The translations under genes were made by a program, and so were the position numbers. A model generated the notes under the pieces. It was not told where the DNA came from. It saw only the letters and a list, made by a program, of their open reading frames with translations, and ran no database searches. Shown here piece by piece: positions 42,739-64,000 of a stretch of DNA of 64,000 nucleotides. The stretch is from Antennarius striatus (Eukaryota > Chordata > Actinopteri > Lophiiformes > Antennariidae), in NCBI RefSeq assembly GCF_040054535.1, contig NC_090777.1, positions 11,049,501-11,113,500 on the forward strand. The letters are read 5' to 3'. How positions within the stretch are numbered: position 1 is the first letter of the stretch; every line of letters begins with the position of its first letter.

Positions 42739-44220
42739 GTGACGAAGTCGGAGAAGGATGCACTTCACCCAGTATTAGACTCAGCAAAAGAAGCAAAAAC
42801 AGAACAAGAGGATGACATACCTTTGCCTTGGCAGAAAGTACAGAAGAAAGGCAGGCGTACAAGTGGATTCAGCACTAAAGTTAAATGTTGTCTTCAGAAG
42901 GCTGAGGCAGCAGGTGGAGAGTGTGACAAAGAAGAACAGGAAGTTTGTAAAGAAGGAATAGAAAGTAATGAAGGGGCAGATGAAGAAGAGACACCAGATT
43001 ATGTGAAAATGCAGTATTCTGAACTCCTTCTGCCAACACCTAGGCAAGCAGGAGCAGGTCAAGGGGCAAGACCAAAAGAATTCACGGGGCTTTGACAGGC
43101 AAAACCATACTCAGGCACTACGATGAAACGGGACGTTTTGAATCTCCAATTGTTCCAGAACACATGTCAATGCCAAGACCAAGAACTTCCTTACCATTTA
43201 GTGGTAATGAAATTGTGGAGGAACGAGGACACTTGAATGGTGAAATCACATTTGTGACGCATGGTCCACCAGTAACAACAGCAGTGCAGGAGAGATGAGA
43301 GTATCCCCTGCTCGCCATAGGACCAATTCTGCAATATGTTCCCTGGGCTACAATGGACTTGGAAGGGTTAATACAAAGACTTCTGTGCATCTATGACGGA
43401 GCAGGAAAATGGATTGCTGCTTTTCAAGAGGAAACAATTCCTACAATCTTGGCAATGGGAGATCTTAAAGTCATGTGGGAAAAAACAGTGGGGAAAAATG
43501 ACATGGAAGAAATTCTATAAGAAGCTGGACTTGAGCAGTATGTGGGGACATTTTCAACCAATATCTTCATGTGCTATGGACAATGTTGAGACAGCGAAAT
43601 CCTGCCAGAATCAGACCTGACAGCATCATCATTTCTCCAATCAAAGACAGTGAGAGCCCACAGGCCTATGTGCACAACACCCGAAAAGAGTGGATCAGAC
43701 AAACTGGTGCATGACCAGATCAAGACATTTTCCACAATGTTGCTCTCAGGAAGATAATTGCTGATGGATTGCTAACAGCGGCTCAGAGCAGACTGAATGA
43801 TGCTGTGGGACTGTATGCTATGCCATTTAATCAGTTCACAGATCATGTGGTGGATGCTGTGACAAAGAGAAGAGCCAAGATCCTTCACCAAAAGCAGGCT
43901 GATGAAGAAGCTGTGAGAAAACTGACACAGCAGCAGCCTACAGAAGGAAAGAAGACTACACAAGCCGTTGTGGCACCAGCTGCCCCACCACCAAGTGCTC
44001 CAGTACTTGCAGCTTCCCAGGTGATATATGTGCAGCCTTCAGGCTGGGTAGCTCCTGCAATGGGACAAGGTAGAAGAACAACTGGAGGACGAATGGACAA
44101 ATCCCAAGAGGGAACCACCTAAATGCTATAATTGTTGAAAACCAGGCCACTTGCGCATGAGTTGAAGAGCACCTCGTCATGCTGGACCTGGGCAAAACAC
44201 GCAGGGACTGAAAAATAACC
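42739..44220 (+). pseudogene. ERV gag relic
   Basis: Starts with a charged 118-codon frame at 42739, then continues in shifted frames (43092-43298, 43393-43620, 43769-44122). Near 44130-44165 a C-x2-C...H zinc-knuckle-like segment is visible, with two stop codons inside it, one at the place of the final cysteine. At least four interruptions are visible. Confidence 0.6.
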
Positions 44221-44333
44221 AACCGAGTTTTTGGGGACCTGTGAACCTCTGGCAGGGACCTCCTGCTGGGTACTAGGAGGGCCTTGAGGATCCAGAGGGG
44301 GGTCATCAGCTGGTTGTAACATCATGCCCTGAT

Positions 44334-44625
44334 GAAGAACCGACGTTGCAGGTTCTATCAGCAGGAAAGCCTGTGGAAATGACGGCGGATTTAGGTGCTG
44401 CTTACACCTGTGTGGGCCAGGCCGACTCGCAACACCTCCCAAGATCGGGACAATATGTTCGAATCGTTGGATTCTCAGGGACGAAGCAGCTGACACCTAC
44501 TCCTGAACCAGTCCCCTTTCAGTTCCGTGAAAAAACTATAGAACTACCAGTGTTATCATATCAAACTCCTGTGAATCCTCTTGGAAGAGATGCAATGTGT
44601 AAACTATTTTGTGTACTCCAGTGGG
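44334..44625 (+). pseudogene. ERV aspartic protease relic
   Basis: The open segment contains ADLGAAYTCV where an active-site DTGA/DSGA box is expected. Thr/Ser is replaced by Leu, so the catalytic triplet is lost. A later segment ends NPLGRDAMCKL, usual near the pro/pol border. It runs into the TA microsatellite. Confidence 0.6.
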
Positions 44626-44627
44626 AT

Positions 44628-44780
<153 letters not shown>

Positions 44781-45023
44781 ATATAAGTATATATAAAAGT
44801 ATATTTAAAACAATTAAAAACAACAATTTCTCCAGTGTGGCAGGTTCCATTTCCTGATTCTCTCCTAAACCAACTCTCTATCTATACCTCTCTCCAAAGT
44901 ATGTCTGACTCTATCCAAACCCAAACTGTCTCCACACCAGCTAACCACAACTCTGATCGCTTTACATCGGTGTTAATGCACGAATCACGAGCCGAATCAG
45001 TCACGTGGTATCAGCCGCGTAGC

Positions 45024-45161
45024 GGGGCGTTCCCGTCATGGAAGCGTCGATACGGAAGTCACGCCCGAAGCCTCACTGCTCGGCGATGCTTCTGACGTCA
45101 TCCTTTTCAGCTCCTCCCTTGGATGAAGCAAGCCTCGATACGCGCTTCGCGGGAACGCCCC
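45024..45161. repeat. Short inverted-repeat element
   Basis: GGGGCGTTCCCG at 45024-45035 is exactly inverted at 45150-45161, with further loosely paired text (TCGATACG) beside both arms. Probably a small MITE inserted in the ERV remains. Confidence 0.45.
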
Positions 45162-45199
45162 CCTCCACATGCTTCGGAGCTTTGATCCCCAGCGTCACA

Positions 45200-45905
45200 T
45201 CACTACACAGGCCCAACCGATTGCCTATGATTCTGTTGCACTGACACTGGTAGAACTGGGTTTGATAGATTGTTATCAGCACCTGGCTGCTGCTCATTTG
45301 CTTTATGAAAAAGCGTCAGCTCTCACCATGGGTTATCACATAAAAATCTTATCACATCATAAGTTAAACTAAATTGGCCTGGCCTCAGGAAAATTTGTGC
45401 TAACTGCACAGTGGTTGGGCGGCACGGTGGCGCAGTGGTTAGCGCTGCTGCCTCACAACACGGCGGACCTGGGTTCGAGTCCCGCTCTGTGCGGAGTTCG
45501 CATGCTCTCCCCGTGTCTGCGTGGGTTCTCTCCGGGTTCTCCGGCTTCCTACCACCTCCAAAAGCATGCGCTTCAGGTTAATTGGCCGGTCCCAAATTGA
45601 CCATAGGAGTGAGTGTGTGTGTGAATGTATGTTTGTTTGTATGTGGCTCCGCGGTACACTGGCGTCGTGCCCGGAGTGTCCCCCGCCTCACGCCCTGAGA
45701 CTGCCAGGATAGGCACTGGCTACCCCGCGACCTGCGTTAGCGGATTAAGCGGGTTGGAAAATGAATGAATGAATGAATGCACAGTGGTTAACTGAATATC
45801 ACCAACTACTTGACTATCCAGATGTGGCATTGCATGTCTGTAGAGTGAAAACCCAGCAGACTCCATTCCACTCCCATTTGAGGGAGAACCACCTGACTGT
45901 GGCTG
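45200..45905 (+). pseudogene. ERV pol relic interrupted by a SINE
   Basis: Short segments before (45210-45372) and after (45790-45905) the SINE resemble the region linking reverse transcriptase and RNase H in retroviral pol. The reading resumes after the SINE, which shows the order of insertion. Stops are present on both sides. Confidence 0.45.
45417..45777 (+). mobile_element. tRNA-derived SINE with perfect 12-bp target-site duplication
   Basis: Begins GGGCGGCACGGTGGCGCAGT, has an A box (GTGGCGCAGTGG) and a B box (GGTTCGAGTCC), a conserved middle with GGTTAATTGGCC, and a GAATGAATGAATG tail. It is flanked by TGCACAGTGGTT at 45405-45416 and 45778-45789. Confidence 0.92.
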
Positions 45906-46194
45906 AGCCAGAGAGCTATGCTAGCTAAACTTAAAAGTCTGACTTGAGTGCCATCTCTTTGGAGTCGGCCGACATGACTGTTCGTAGACGTCTCCTGCTA
46001 GAGATGGGGAAGTTCTCAGAGCAGGATGTGCAGATATTGAGTTAAAAATGGCAACACTGAGATTGTTCGAATGCTACAGCCATGTTCTAGCCAGTCGGCA
46101 GAACTAAAGGCCTTGAGGGGTTTCAGAAAAACTGACGGCTGTCTCATTCAGCATTGTGAGCAGATCATGAAATTATTCATCTCTGCTCGTATTA

Positions 46195-46545
46195 TCTCAT
46201 AGCAGGCGAAAGTTGAACGAGAGGAGGAACCACCTTCAGTGACACAGGGAGACTTGGTGTACATAAAGGTGTTCAGAAGAAAGTGGAACATCCCCTGACA
46301 GGAGGGTCCATACAGGTGGTGGATGCTACCTGACATGGCTTGGCAGAATGGACACGTTTTGGATTGGTTATTGGCTGAACGAGGTGGTGTTTGTGGTGTA
46401 ATACGGCTCCAGATGGTTGCTTTACTAAGGCTATGAAGAGGATTAAGAATCTCAGAATAGAAGTAAAGGAGAATGCAGGACAAGACGTGGACTTGGTTTG
46501 ATAATATGGTGGGAGGATGGAAAAAAGGACTTTTTACAGTAACAC
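46195..46545 (+). pseudogene. ERV integrase C-terminal and env transmembrane relics
   Basis: 46195-46330 holds a short segment like the C-terminal domain of an integrase (around GDLVYIKVFRRKW). After it lies a brief stretch resembling the conserved part of a retroviral transmembrane envelope subunit, with stops and no surface subunit or membrane anchor. Both are broken fragments. Confidence 0.5.
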
Positions 46546-46885
46546 AAAAAACAAAAACACAAATATAACTTAAAATAATGTAGTCCTTCCAACTTGATAT
46601 GGAAAAAACTGTCACACTTCCTGTTGATGTGATAAATTATGTGAACTGAATGACTATGGATGAGGGTTCACACGGGAAAACAGAAATACACCATGGTCAT
46701 TTTGTTTTGACAGTACAGATAGTGTACCACACAATCCATTTTAATTTACAGTTTGGGATTCCAGGCAGTGTGTGTGGTATAAATAACGTTTAATTTAAAA
46801 TTTATAATAAAATATAATATAGAATTTCACAGATGCTGTTGTTTAAAGGATGGAGTCTGTTTGGTCCAGGTCCAGACGCTTAAAA

Positions 46886-57515
<10,630 letters not shown>

Positions 57516-58019
57516 CTTGTAGCTCTTCTGCCGTGCGATAGGCGCTCGACTAGCTGAGTCTGCTGTCAGAGACGTTTCCGCATGAAGGAAAGACCAACAA
57601 ATCATTAACACCGAAACAACCGAAGAGTTGTTTGCAGAGCCATCGTTCCCAACCAGATTGCCTATTGGTTGCAAATATGTACCGGCTGTAAATTCACTTA
57701 GTACATGTTTTTGAATGAGTCCAAACATTATGGTTGAGCTGTGTCGTTTCTTTATCTGGTCCACGATCAAAATTTATTCTTGACAGACTAGAGTTGTTAT
57801 TCAAGCAACGTCTTGAGCAATAGCTTTTAATTTAGCATAACCCGTGAAGTATTAAGTACATTCAATCGCCCCCCTCCCCACGCAGGATAAAACAAAAGTT
57901 GTGTTGTTGTTGTTTTTTTCTGTGAGACTTGAACGCATCTGAACAACGATGAATCTGCGATCGGTCAATCGCCTCTGCGTTCGCGAACATGACAGACCAG
58001 TGTTTACACCAACCAGAGA
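57516..58019. other. Upstream flank of znf341
   Basis: Presumed 5' UTR/promoter side of znf341. I see no TATA box or conserved coding sequence. Confidence 0.4.
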
Positions 58020-58125
58020 CCGTCCGCCCCTCCCTCCCGGAAAGTGAAGCATTTGCACCAATGATATCTGTCGTATTGACCACGTGCCGGTTTCGCGGCA
58101 AAAAAGATTTCGCGCGAAAAAACGT
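58020..58125 (+). promoter_or_regulatory. E2F/E-box promoter cluster between znf341 and e2f1
   Basis: Contains a GC-box-like CCGCCCCTCCCTCCC (58024-58038), CCAAT (58058-58062), a perfect E-box CACGTG (58081-58086), an E2F-like TTTCGCGGCAAA (58091-58102) and an exact E2F palindrome TTTCGCGCGAAA (58108-58119). Paired E2F sites are the known hallmark of the auto-regulated E2F1 promoter. Because the two genes diverge, the same block may serve both. Confidence 0.75.
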
Positions 58126-59191
58126 CCGACCCTTGTTTAGATTTAGATCAGCTGGGACAATAACAACAATAACAACCGATAACGGCGTCGAGACGTCGCG
58201 TTTCTAAACGAGCTGAGAACGGTAAAAACAGACGAAAGAGGGGAAGCTGTTATTTTAAAGAACGTCTGGATATTTATTCTCTTGCATTACATTTCCAGTT
58301 TTATCGGACTGCTTCCTGCGTGCCCCAACTAAACCAAGGGGTTGAAGAACTGCGGCTAATAACTTAGCTAGCATGCTAACGTATCCTACATTTTCATATT
58401 GTACGACACCTCTGATGCAGCGCTGAACTGTCTTTTGTCTTAGTAGATATACTCTGCTTTTGAGCGATGTTCATGATTATTCATGGTATACATATTACTG
58501 CGAAAGCTCACTCCTGAAATGCGGTTGTAAAGTTCCAATATCTATTTATATACGCCCTGTGCTGGGTTTAAGGACAAGTAATATTGTTTCATATTCTTTA
58601 TTGTGTAATTTGCCTGCTGCATCGTGTTGTTTTTTTAACTTTCAATGTAAGTTGTGAGGATTCGGGCTAGCTCGTTAGCAGTGTGTGAAGGACAATGAGG
58701 CAGGCCGCGGCTGTGAACCGGGTTGACAGAATAGATTAAAAACAGTAGATTAGCTTGCTTTCTTGCTAGCTCGCTAACTTGCAACATCTATGCTTTTAGA
58801 TCATATGTTAGCGATTGAGACTCAGGTTGTTGTATTCATTTAGTAATTCTATTATTTCCCGCTTGACAAAAGTAAAAACAACCCGATTTGTATTGCCGTC
58901 AGCCCTAAATTGAGTGAAGCAGTTAGCTGCCAATAGATTAGATAATACTGTTCGTTTACTTCTTTGAAGAAGCTTGATTGTAATTATTGAAGAGAATTTA
59001 AATACTTTAAAGACATGTTTAAGATGGTCATAAAAAGCGTGCGGGGAAACTTTCAGGAGATTTCTTTGTTTCTTAAATCTCCTGAGGACAGCAAGTCCAA
59101 GTAGGTGTTGATACTGTCAAGCCATAGCATCTGAGTTTGGACCTTTCTGCACCTCAAAGTCCAGTGAAGCCCCTCTCACTGACTCACTGCA
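58126..59191 (+). other. e2f1: e2f1 5' region, UTR or untranslated first exon plus intron
   Basis: The ATG lies about 1.07 kb from the promoter cluster. A possible donor GAACG|gtaaaaac (about 58220) and possible acceptors just before the ATG (for example CTCAAAG or GTCCAG near 59160) would allow a 5' UTR intron. Not proven. Confidence 0.35.
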
Positions 59192-62100
59192 ATGTCAGAG
59201 ACTTTGATAACAGGGCAGACGTCTGAAGATCTGTTGGCTGACTTTGAGACTTTGCTGAATTCGGGAAGTTTTGAGCTGAGTGAAGACCACCAGATAGTCA
59301 TCATCACCAGCCCCAGCAATGAGGGACTCCATCCAGCATCTGCGCCCACCAGCACAGGGGAGATCTTGCTGTTTGCAACGCCACAAGGCCCTGCTGACGT
59401 GGGGCTCCAGGACAAGAGACGACCGGCTCTGGGAAGACCTCCGGTGAGGAGAGTGTGGAAGTTGAGGGAAAGGGTTCAAGATTTTTATTCTACATTTTGA
59501 GATGTTTACTTGAATGTGTATATACACCTACTGTTTATTGCTAGAGCATGTTATGTCTGTAACCCATCAGGGATTATTTTACAGTACTTCTTTTCGGGGA
59601 AAATAGAATTATGGCTGTAAATTTACAATTCTCTTCTATCCACCCATATTCAGGTGAAGAGGAAGTTGGACCTGGACAGTGACCATCAGTACGTCTGCAC
59701 CACTCGGCCGTCCGTAGGCCCGGCTCCACTCTCTACCCCTGCACCTCCCAGAGGTACAAACACCCACCTAAAGCTTGCTCTCCTGATTTGTATTAAAAAC
59801 ATTGTCAACAGAAGCAACACAATGCTGCGTGTCACTCAAATCCATTCATGCTACTACAACTGTCATGCTGTCCTTTCATCAATGGCAACAGCTGACAACT
59901 TGTTTTGAAGTACACAGGAAGATTGTGATCAGTAGATGAGGTTCACAAGTTTAAAGCAGATCTCTCAAGAAGTCATCTTTCACTATATGTACAACCAGTA
60001 AAAAAAAAACAGACTTAAAATCCTCCAGGGTCACATGTGCTGCTTGTTAATTGGTGCACAACCTACAAAATTGTGTCAGTTGTGGTAAACTGGGACGAAT
60101 GCCTGACATAGTGGTCTCACATTCATTTGTCTACCATTTGATTGAAATTATGTGTCCTCAGATTTGTCTGGATTTCTCAAAGAATGACATGGAAAAAGTA
60201 AAAATGTGTTATGGTTAGCACAGAATTTACATGGGGTTGATTAGTTAATCTATTCAATTACATAGATTTAAAAAGCCAATAAGTAGATTTGCCTCATTAA
60301 AGACACGACAAACAACTATTTGACAGGAGTTCAAGGGGAGTTTAAACAGCCGTGTGTGTCTTTAGGTTGTGTGTTGCATCTCTCTCACTTCTTTTTGAGG
60401 TTTTTCTCCTTTGATTCACACATGCTAATGTAAGAAGGAAGACGTGAAGAGAGCTAAAAATCGTCCTCTTTTCCAGTTCCTCGAACCACAACAGAAAAGT
60501 CTCGGTATGACACATCCCTTAATCTGACCACCAAGCGCTTCCTGGACCTTTTGTCCCAGTCAGCTGATGGCGTGGTGGATTTGAACTGGGCATCGCAGGT
60601 CCTAGATGTTCAGAAGAGACGAATCTACGACATAACCAACGTCCTGGAGGGAATCCAGCTCATCTCCAAAAAGTCCAAGAACAACATTCAGTGGCTGTGA
60701 GTATCGATAAAGGTAGATATGTCAAATTAGCGTACTTTTCCAGCATTAAACAAAACGAGCACTGAAATAGTAAGTGGAAAATATTAAAGCATGACTTTGG
60801 TCCCCGATCAGGATGGCCCTTATTTACAGCAGATTGGTAACATGTCTGTTGCTTTGAAAAAGCTTGGATTCTAATTGTGGTATTTTCTCCTCCAGCGGCA
60901 ATCGAGTTGATTCGACTTTGGTGTCCCGCCATAAGGAGCTACAGAGTGAGGTGTGTGACCTCACAGAAGCCGAGGAGCAGCTAGATGATCTAATTTCTAA
61001 ATGCAACCTTCAGCTCCGGCTGGTCACAGAGGACCCACAAAACAAGAAATATCCTCTCAACAGAACAGCTGCTGAGGGTCACGCTCAGCGAGTTCACATG
61101 ACCCCGACAGATGAGTATAAAGTTTGATCGGTGTCATCGTATCAGGTTTAAACCCGCTGGTGATATGAAGAAGGTATTGCTTTTAATACTTTGATTCCTT
61201 TGAATCAGTGTTGTTTGTTTGTTCATTCCCCGCTGTAAACAAAGTGAGGTGTGGCAAATAGGAATGGACTGTGGCTGCTGGCTGATAGTTTGTTTCAGCA
61301 GCATCAAAAACTACAAAACAATTTTTCACAATATTAATACTCATTAATCACAGCACAGACTAGCACCTTTTGATTTTTGGAAGGTATTTTTTGACATTTT
61401 TTCCCCCATATCCATGGTTACCAATTGGACACAGGGTCATTATTGTTGTGGATTTAGTTATTGTAAAATACTGTCCAACATTTGTGAAAACTTCACACAC
61501 CAACAAGACCTGAAATGGTGCCTTTTGCTTGGAAACTTTTATCAGTTGCATTTCTGCCGTTTCCATGGCTACGTGTTGTACATAAAGTTAGGCTCATGTT
61601 TTGAGTCAGCTTTCTGGGGTATAGTTCTGAAACTGTTCAATAGTTTTTCACAAAACCTTCAATGTGTGTCTTCTATGATTTCCTTTCTTATAATGGTGCT
61701 TTGGTATTGCCGTTCCCATTCCAGTTTACATATAAATAACCTTTAGTTTTTTTTTAGGTCTGCCTCCTGCATATTAAAACTAAAACTTTGTCAAGAAGAA
61801 TTTGCTGTCTTTGTTGGTCTGGATGTGGTTTCTCTTGCACCTGATGTGTTCCTTAATGACTGTGTCGCTCACGCTGAGCTATGTGCGCTGCCAGGATTTA
61901 AAGAAGTCATTTGATTCCCCGGACCAGCTGGTAATGGTGATCAGAGCTCCACCAGAGACCCAGATGCAAGTATCTGAACCCAATGAGGTACGTCTTTTCA
62001 GTTTGGTCCACTTTTTTTCAGTTTGAAATTTTTCACATGACGGCAAATGTTTGTCTCGTCTCTTCAGGGCTACCGGGTGTCACTAAAGAGTACGCGAGGT

Positions 62101-63265
62101 CCAATCGATGTCTTCCTTTGTCCAGATGAAAGCTCTGGTGCCTGCAGCCCGGTAACAGAATGTAGTCCGTCAAAATTGAACTCTGACCCCTCTGTGGTTC
62201 CACCTTCTACACAACTCAAAGACCAATCACAAGCCGGAACGTCCACAACGGTTCTGGAAGTTGGTCTGTCATCACCAACGTCTACATCCTCCACAGTGAC
62301 GGCCGCCTCCCAGCAGGACTACACATCCCTGATGTTAGGTGGTGACACAGGTGAGGGTTACATTTGGCAGAAAATAACTCTATTTATTGAAACTTTTCAA
62401 ACGGGATCATTCAGCTTTTGAAAATCTTAAGCAAATCAAATCCAAGGCAAAGCTCAAGCTTGCCGATGTTGTTCATGTTGTTTTAACGTCGACTGTGTTT
62501 CTGTCAATTTCTGTAGTTGGTGGAGGGGACAAAATGTCACTAGGTTGAACATTTGTTGGGTTTAATTGCCATCATGTCCCACAATAACAATCTCAAAAGG
62601 CTTTGATTGGGACTTGAATTACAACACACACACACCAAAGGATGAGGGAAATATTTAAAGAACGAATGGGCAAGGCAACAGCTAGAGGTTCACACCTGCG
62701 TCTTTTACTAGCTGTGTTACTGAAGTGGTAAATCGTTTAGTTGAAGAGGGAAGGGCCTGAGTGTTACTTATAATGTTAGCAAAGGTTAGTTTCAGTTTAC
62801 CAGTGAGCTGATGAGTGTGTAAGCACAACACAATGCAGTCGTCGTCGTTTATTTCCCAGTAAGATGTCAAATATTCAAGATGAAAATAATTTCTGGCTAT
62901 TTGCCACCACAGACTTTGACTCATTTTCTGATGCTGTTGGTGTTTACTTAGTAATAAAATCCAGAAACCACAAATGCCTCCCGTGACGCTGTGTCTGTCT
63001 GTCTGTCTGTCTGTCTGTACCAGAAGCTCTCCTCGGAGGCGACCCATTTTCCAGCTTGGGAGACATGCCTGATTTTGATCTCTCACCCATCACCTCCTTG
63101 GACTTCCTAAATGGAGAAGGCCTCTCTCTGCCATTGGACAGTTTCATCAATCTGTCTCCCCCGCACGCTCACGACTACCACTTTGGACTGGATGACAATG
63201 AAGGCATCAGTGAACTGTTTGACTGTGACTTCAGTGATCTGTCCCAAGTTTTGGCGAATAGTTAG
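59192..63265 (+). CDS. e2f1: E2F1 transcription factor (7 coding exons, 454 aa)
   Basis: Nuclear cell-cycle regulator that binds TTTSGCGC with a DP partner and is restrained by RB. Exons: 59192-59443, 59654-59753, 60477-60696, 60896-61048, 61873-61987, 62068-62350, 63024-63265; total 1365 bases, all in phase. N-terminus has HQIVIIT; the cyclin A-binding motif PPVKRKLDL (83-91) spans the exon 1/2 border. The winged-helix DNA-binding domain (about 124-191) contains RRIYDITN at 165-172 and [10 protein letters not shown]. Dimerisation and marked-box regions follow, with [13 protein letters not shown] and GPIDVFLCP. The C-terminal transactivation/RB-binding motif is [20 protein letters not shown] (425-444). 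Exons 4 and 5 are joined by an apparent U12 AT-AC intron. Human E2F1 is 437 aa. The 20q11.22 neighbours support E2F1 over E2F2/E2F3. Confidence 0.96.
61049..61872 (+). other. e2f1: U12-type AT-AC intron of e2f1
   Basis: The intron begins ATATCCTC and ends CTCAC, with a branch-point-like TTCCTTAATGAC at 61849-61860, about 15 bases from the 3' end. Only this AT-AC border keeps phase and yields AAC AAG AA|G CTG AGC TAT, protein [10 protein letters not shown], matching the family's RLAYVTCQDL. No GT donor of the right phase exists before the in-frame stop at 61125. Confidence 0.9.
62990..63018 (+). repeat. GTCT microsatellite serving as polypyrimidine tract of e2f1 exon 7
   Basis: About seven GTCT units end five bases before the acceptor CAG at 63021-63023. 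Confidence 0.85.
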
Positions 63266-64000
63266 ACTGAGAGGACGAGCTCTTGGCTTCTTGATTACAG
63301 ACTGTTTCTCCATTTCCTGGGGCTTCTGAAGGAGGGCTAGAAGTCAACATATTGTTTTGTCAAACACCCAGGCAGTGTTGGGTGTTGTAAAATATTTTGT
63401 GCAGTATTTGGCTCCCTAAAGTTCCACCTGGACTACAAAACCTCAAAAAGCCCCACAAATTGTACAGCACATTTTCAGCACTTCTCTTTGGCCATCAAAA
63501 TGTTTTGACCAAGACTTTGGCTTTAGTATAGCTATTTAAATTATTTATATGAAACCTATTTTGTACTGAGTGAGCATTTTCTTTTTGTGCAGGTGTTTGT
63601 GTGTAGTGTGGTCTGATAGGGCTGGTTTCCTTAACACTGATTAGCTTACATGCTAAAGCTCATGAGGCTGGTTTCTTGAAGTTGCTTCAGTGAAACCAGC
63701 GTTATTGTAGGGAAGAGTCAGTGCCAGGCTGTCCAAAAGTTTCTTGGAGCGGTGGTGCAGTTTCACAATCTGAATATTTATTTCCTCCATGGTTGAAGTC
63801 ACAAGTGTAAAAGTAAACGCCTCTCCGTCAGTTAGTTCGTCTACAACACTGGAATCCTCACACTGCTTTTTGCTTGTTTCTGTATCTGATGGCGTTTAAG
63901 ATACTTTACTTAAGTTACATCTGTTTGCCATCTCAGTTTGATTTCCAGCCACAGACCATCTAATGTGTGGTTGTTTTTTTACTTCAGCAACAACTAAGAT
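63266..64000 (+). other. e2f1: e2f1 3' UTR (continues off the right edge)
   Basis: Follows TAG at 63263-63265. An AU-rich block with TATTTAAATTATTTATATG occurs near 63532. No AATAAA was seen before the window ends. Confidence 0.6.

Noticed and set aside
59013..59105. Small ATG frame upstream of e2f1
   Set aside because: Short, no match, and out of the e2f1 reading; likely UTR or intron.
61758..61800. T-rich tract plus AG as acceptor of e2f1 exon 5
   Set aside because: The sequence after it has no family match and the phase is wrong; the AT-AC site at 61872/61873 fits.

Overview
The window reads as teleost fish genomic DNA. The genes are vertebrate genes with short exons and GT-AG introns. 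The spaces between them hold repeat families typical of ray-finned fish: Rex3-like, RTE-type and R4-clade-like LINEs, Tc1 and Harbinger relics, tRNA-derived SINEs, and long GATA, TA and TG microsatellites. All exon models below were assembled by eye from splice signals, reading phase and recalled family conservation. No database search was run.

Layout. (1) 46-2178, minus: the first three coding exons of an SLC22 organic cation transporter that runs off the left edge. (2) 2.6-9.1 kb: a repeat island with a minus-strand LINE 3' end seeding a GATA microsatellite, a TA tract, a broken R4-clade-like LINE ending in a TG tract, and a nearly full-length but frameshifted RTE-type LINE. (3) 9.8-29.4 kb, plus: itch, a HECT ubiquitin ligase, with a non-coding first exon and 23 coding exons that sum to 889 codons plus stop. 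(4) 29.5-46.6 kb: a second mobile-element island with a Harbinger relic split by a Rex3 copy, an inverted-repeat element, a retroviral integrase relic, an intact three-exon gene for a coiled-coil/SGNH-like protein, a Rex3 copy with a perfect 42-bp palindrome, a TA-flanked DNA transposon, and a decayed endogenous retrovirus interrupted by a SINE. (5) 46886-57515, minus: znf341, 16 coding exons, 922 aa, with a small THAP-domain transposon in one intron. (6) 59192-63265, plus: e2f1, 7 coding exons, 454 aa, including an apparent U12-type AT-AC intron.

znf341 and e2f1 are head to head across about 1.7 kb that holds a cluster of E-box, GC-box, CCAAT and E2F sites, one an exact E2F palindrome. The human orthologues of itch, znf341 and e2f1 all lie in 20q11.22, so this is a conserved block. 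The genes do not form one pathway: ITCH is a ubiquitin ligase, ZNF341 a zinc-finger activator, and E2F1 a cell-cycle transcription factor likely to regulate its own promoter. I saw no wholly new multi-gene system. The least familiar items are the coiled-coil/SGNH-like gene and several structural oddities in the repeats.
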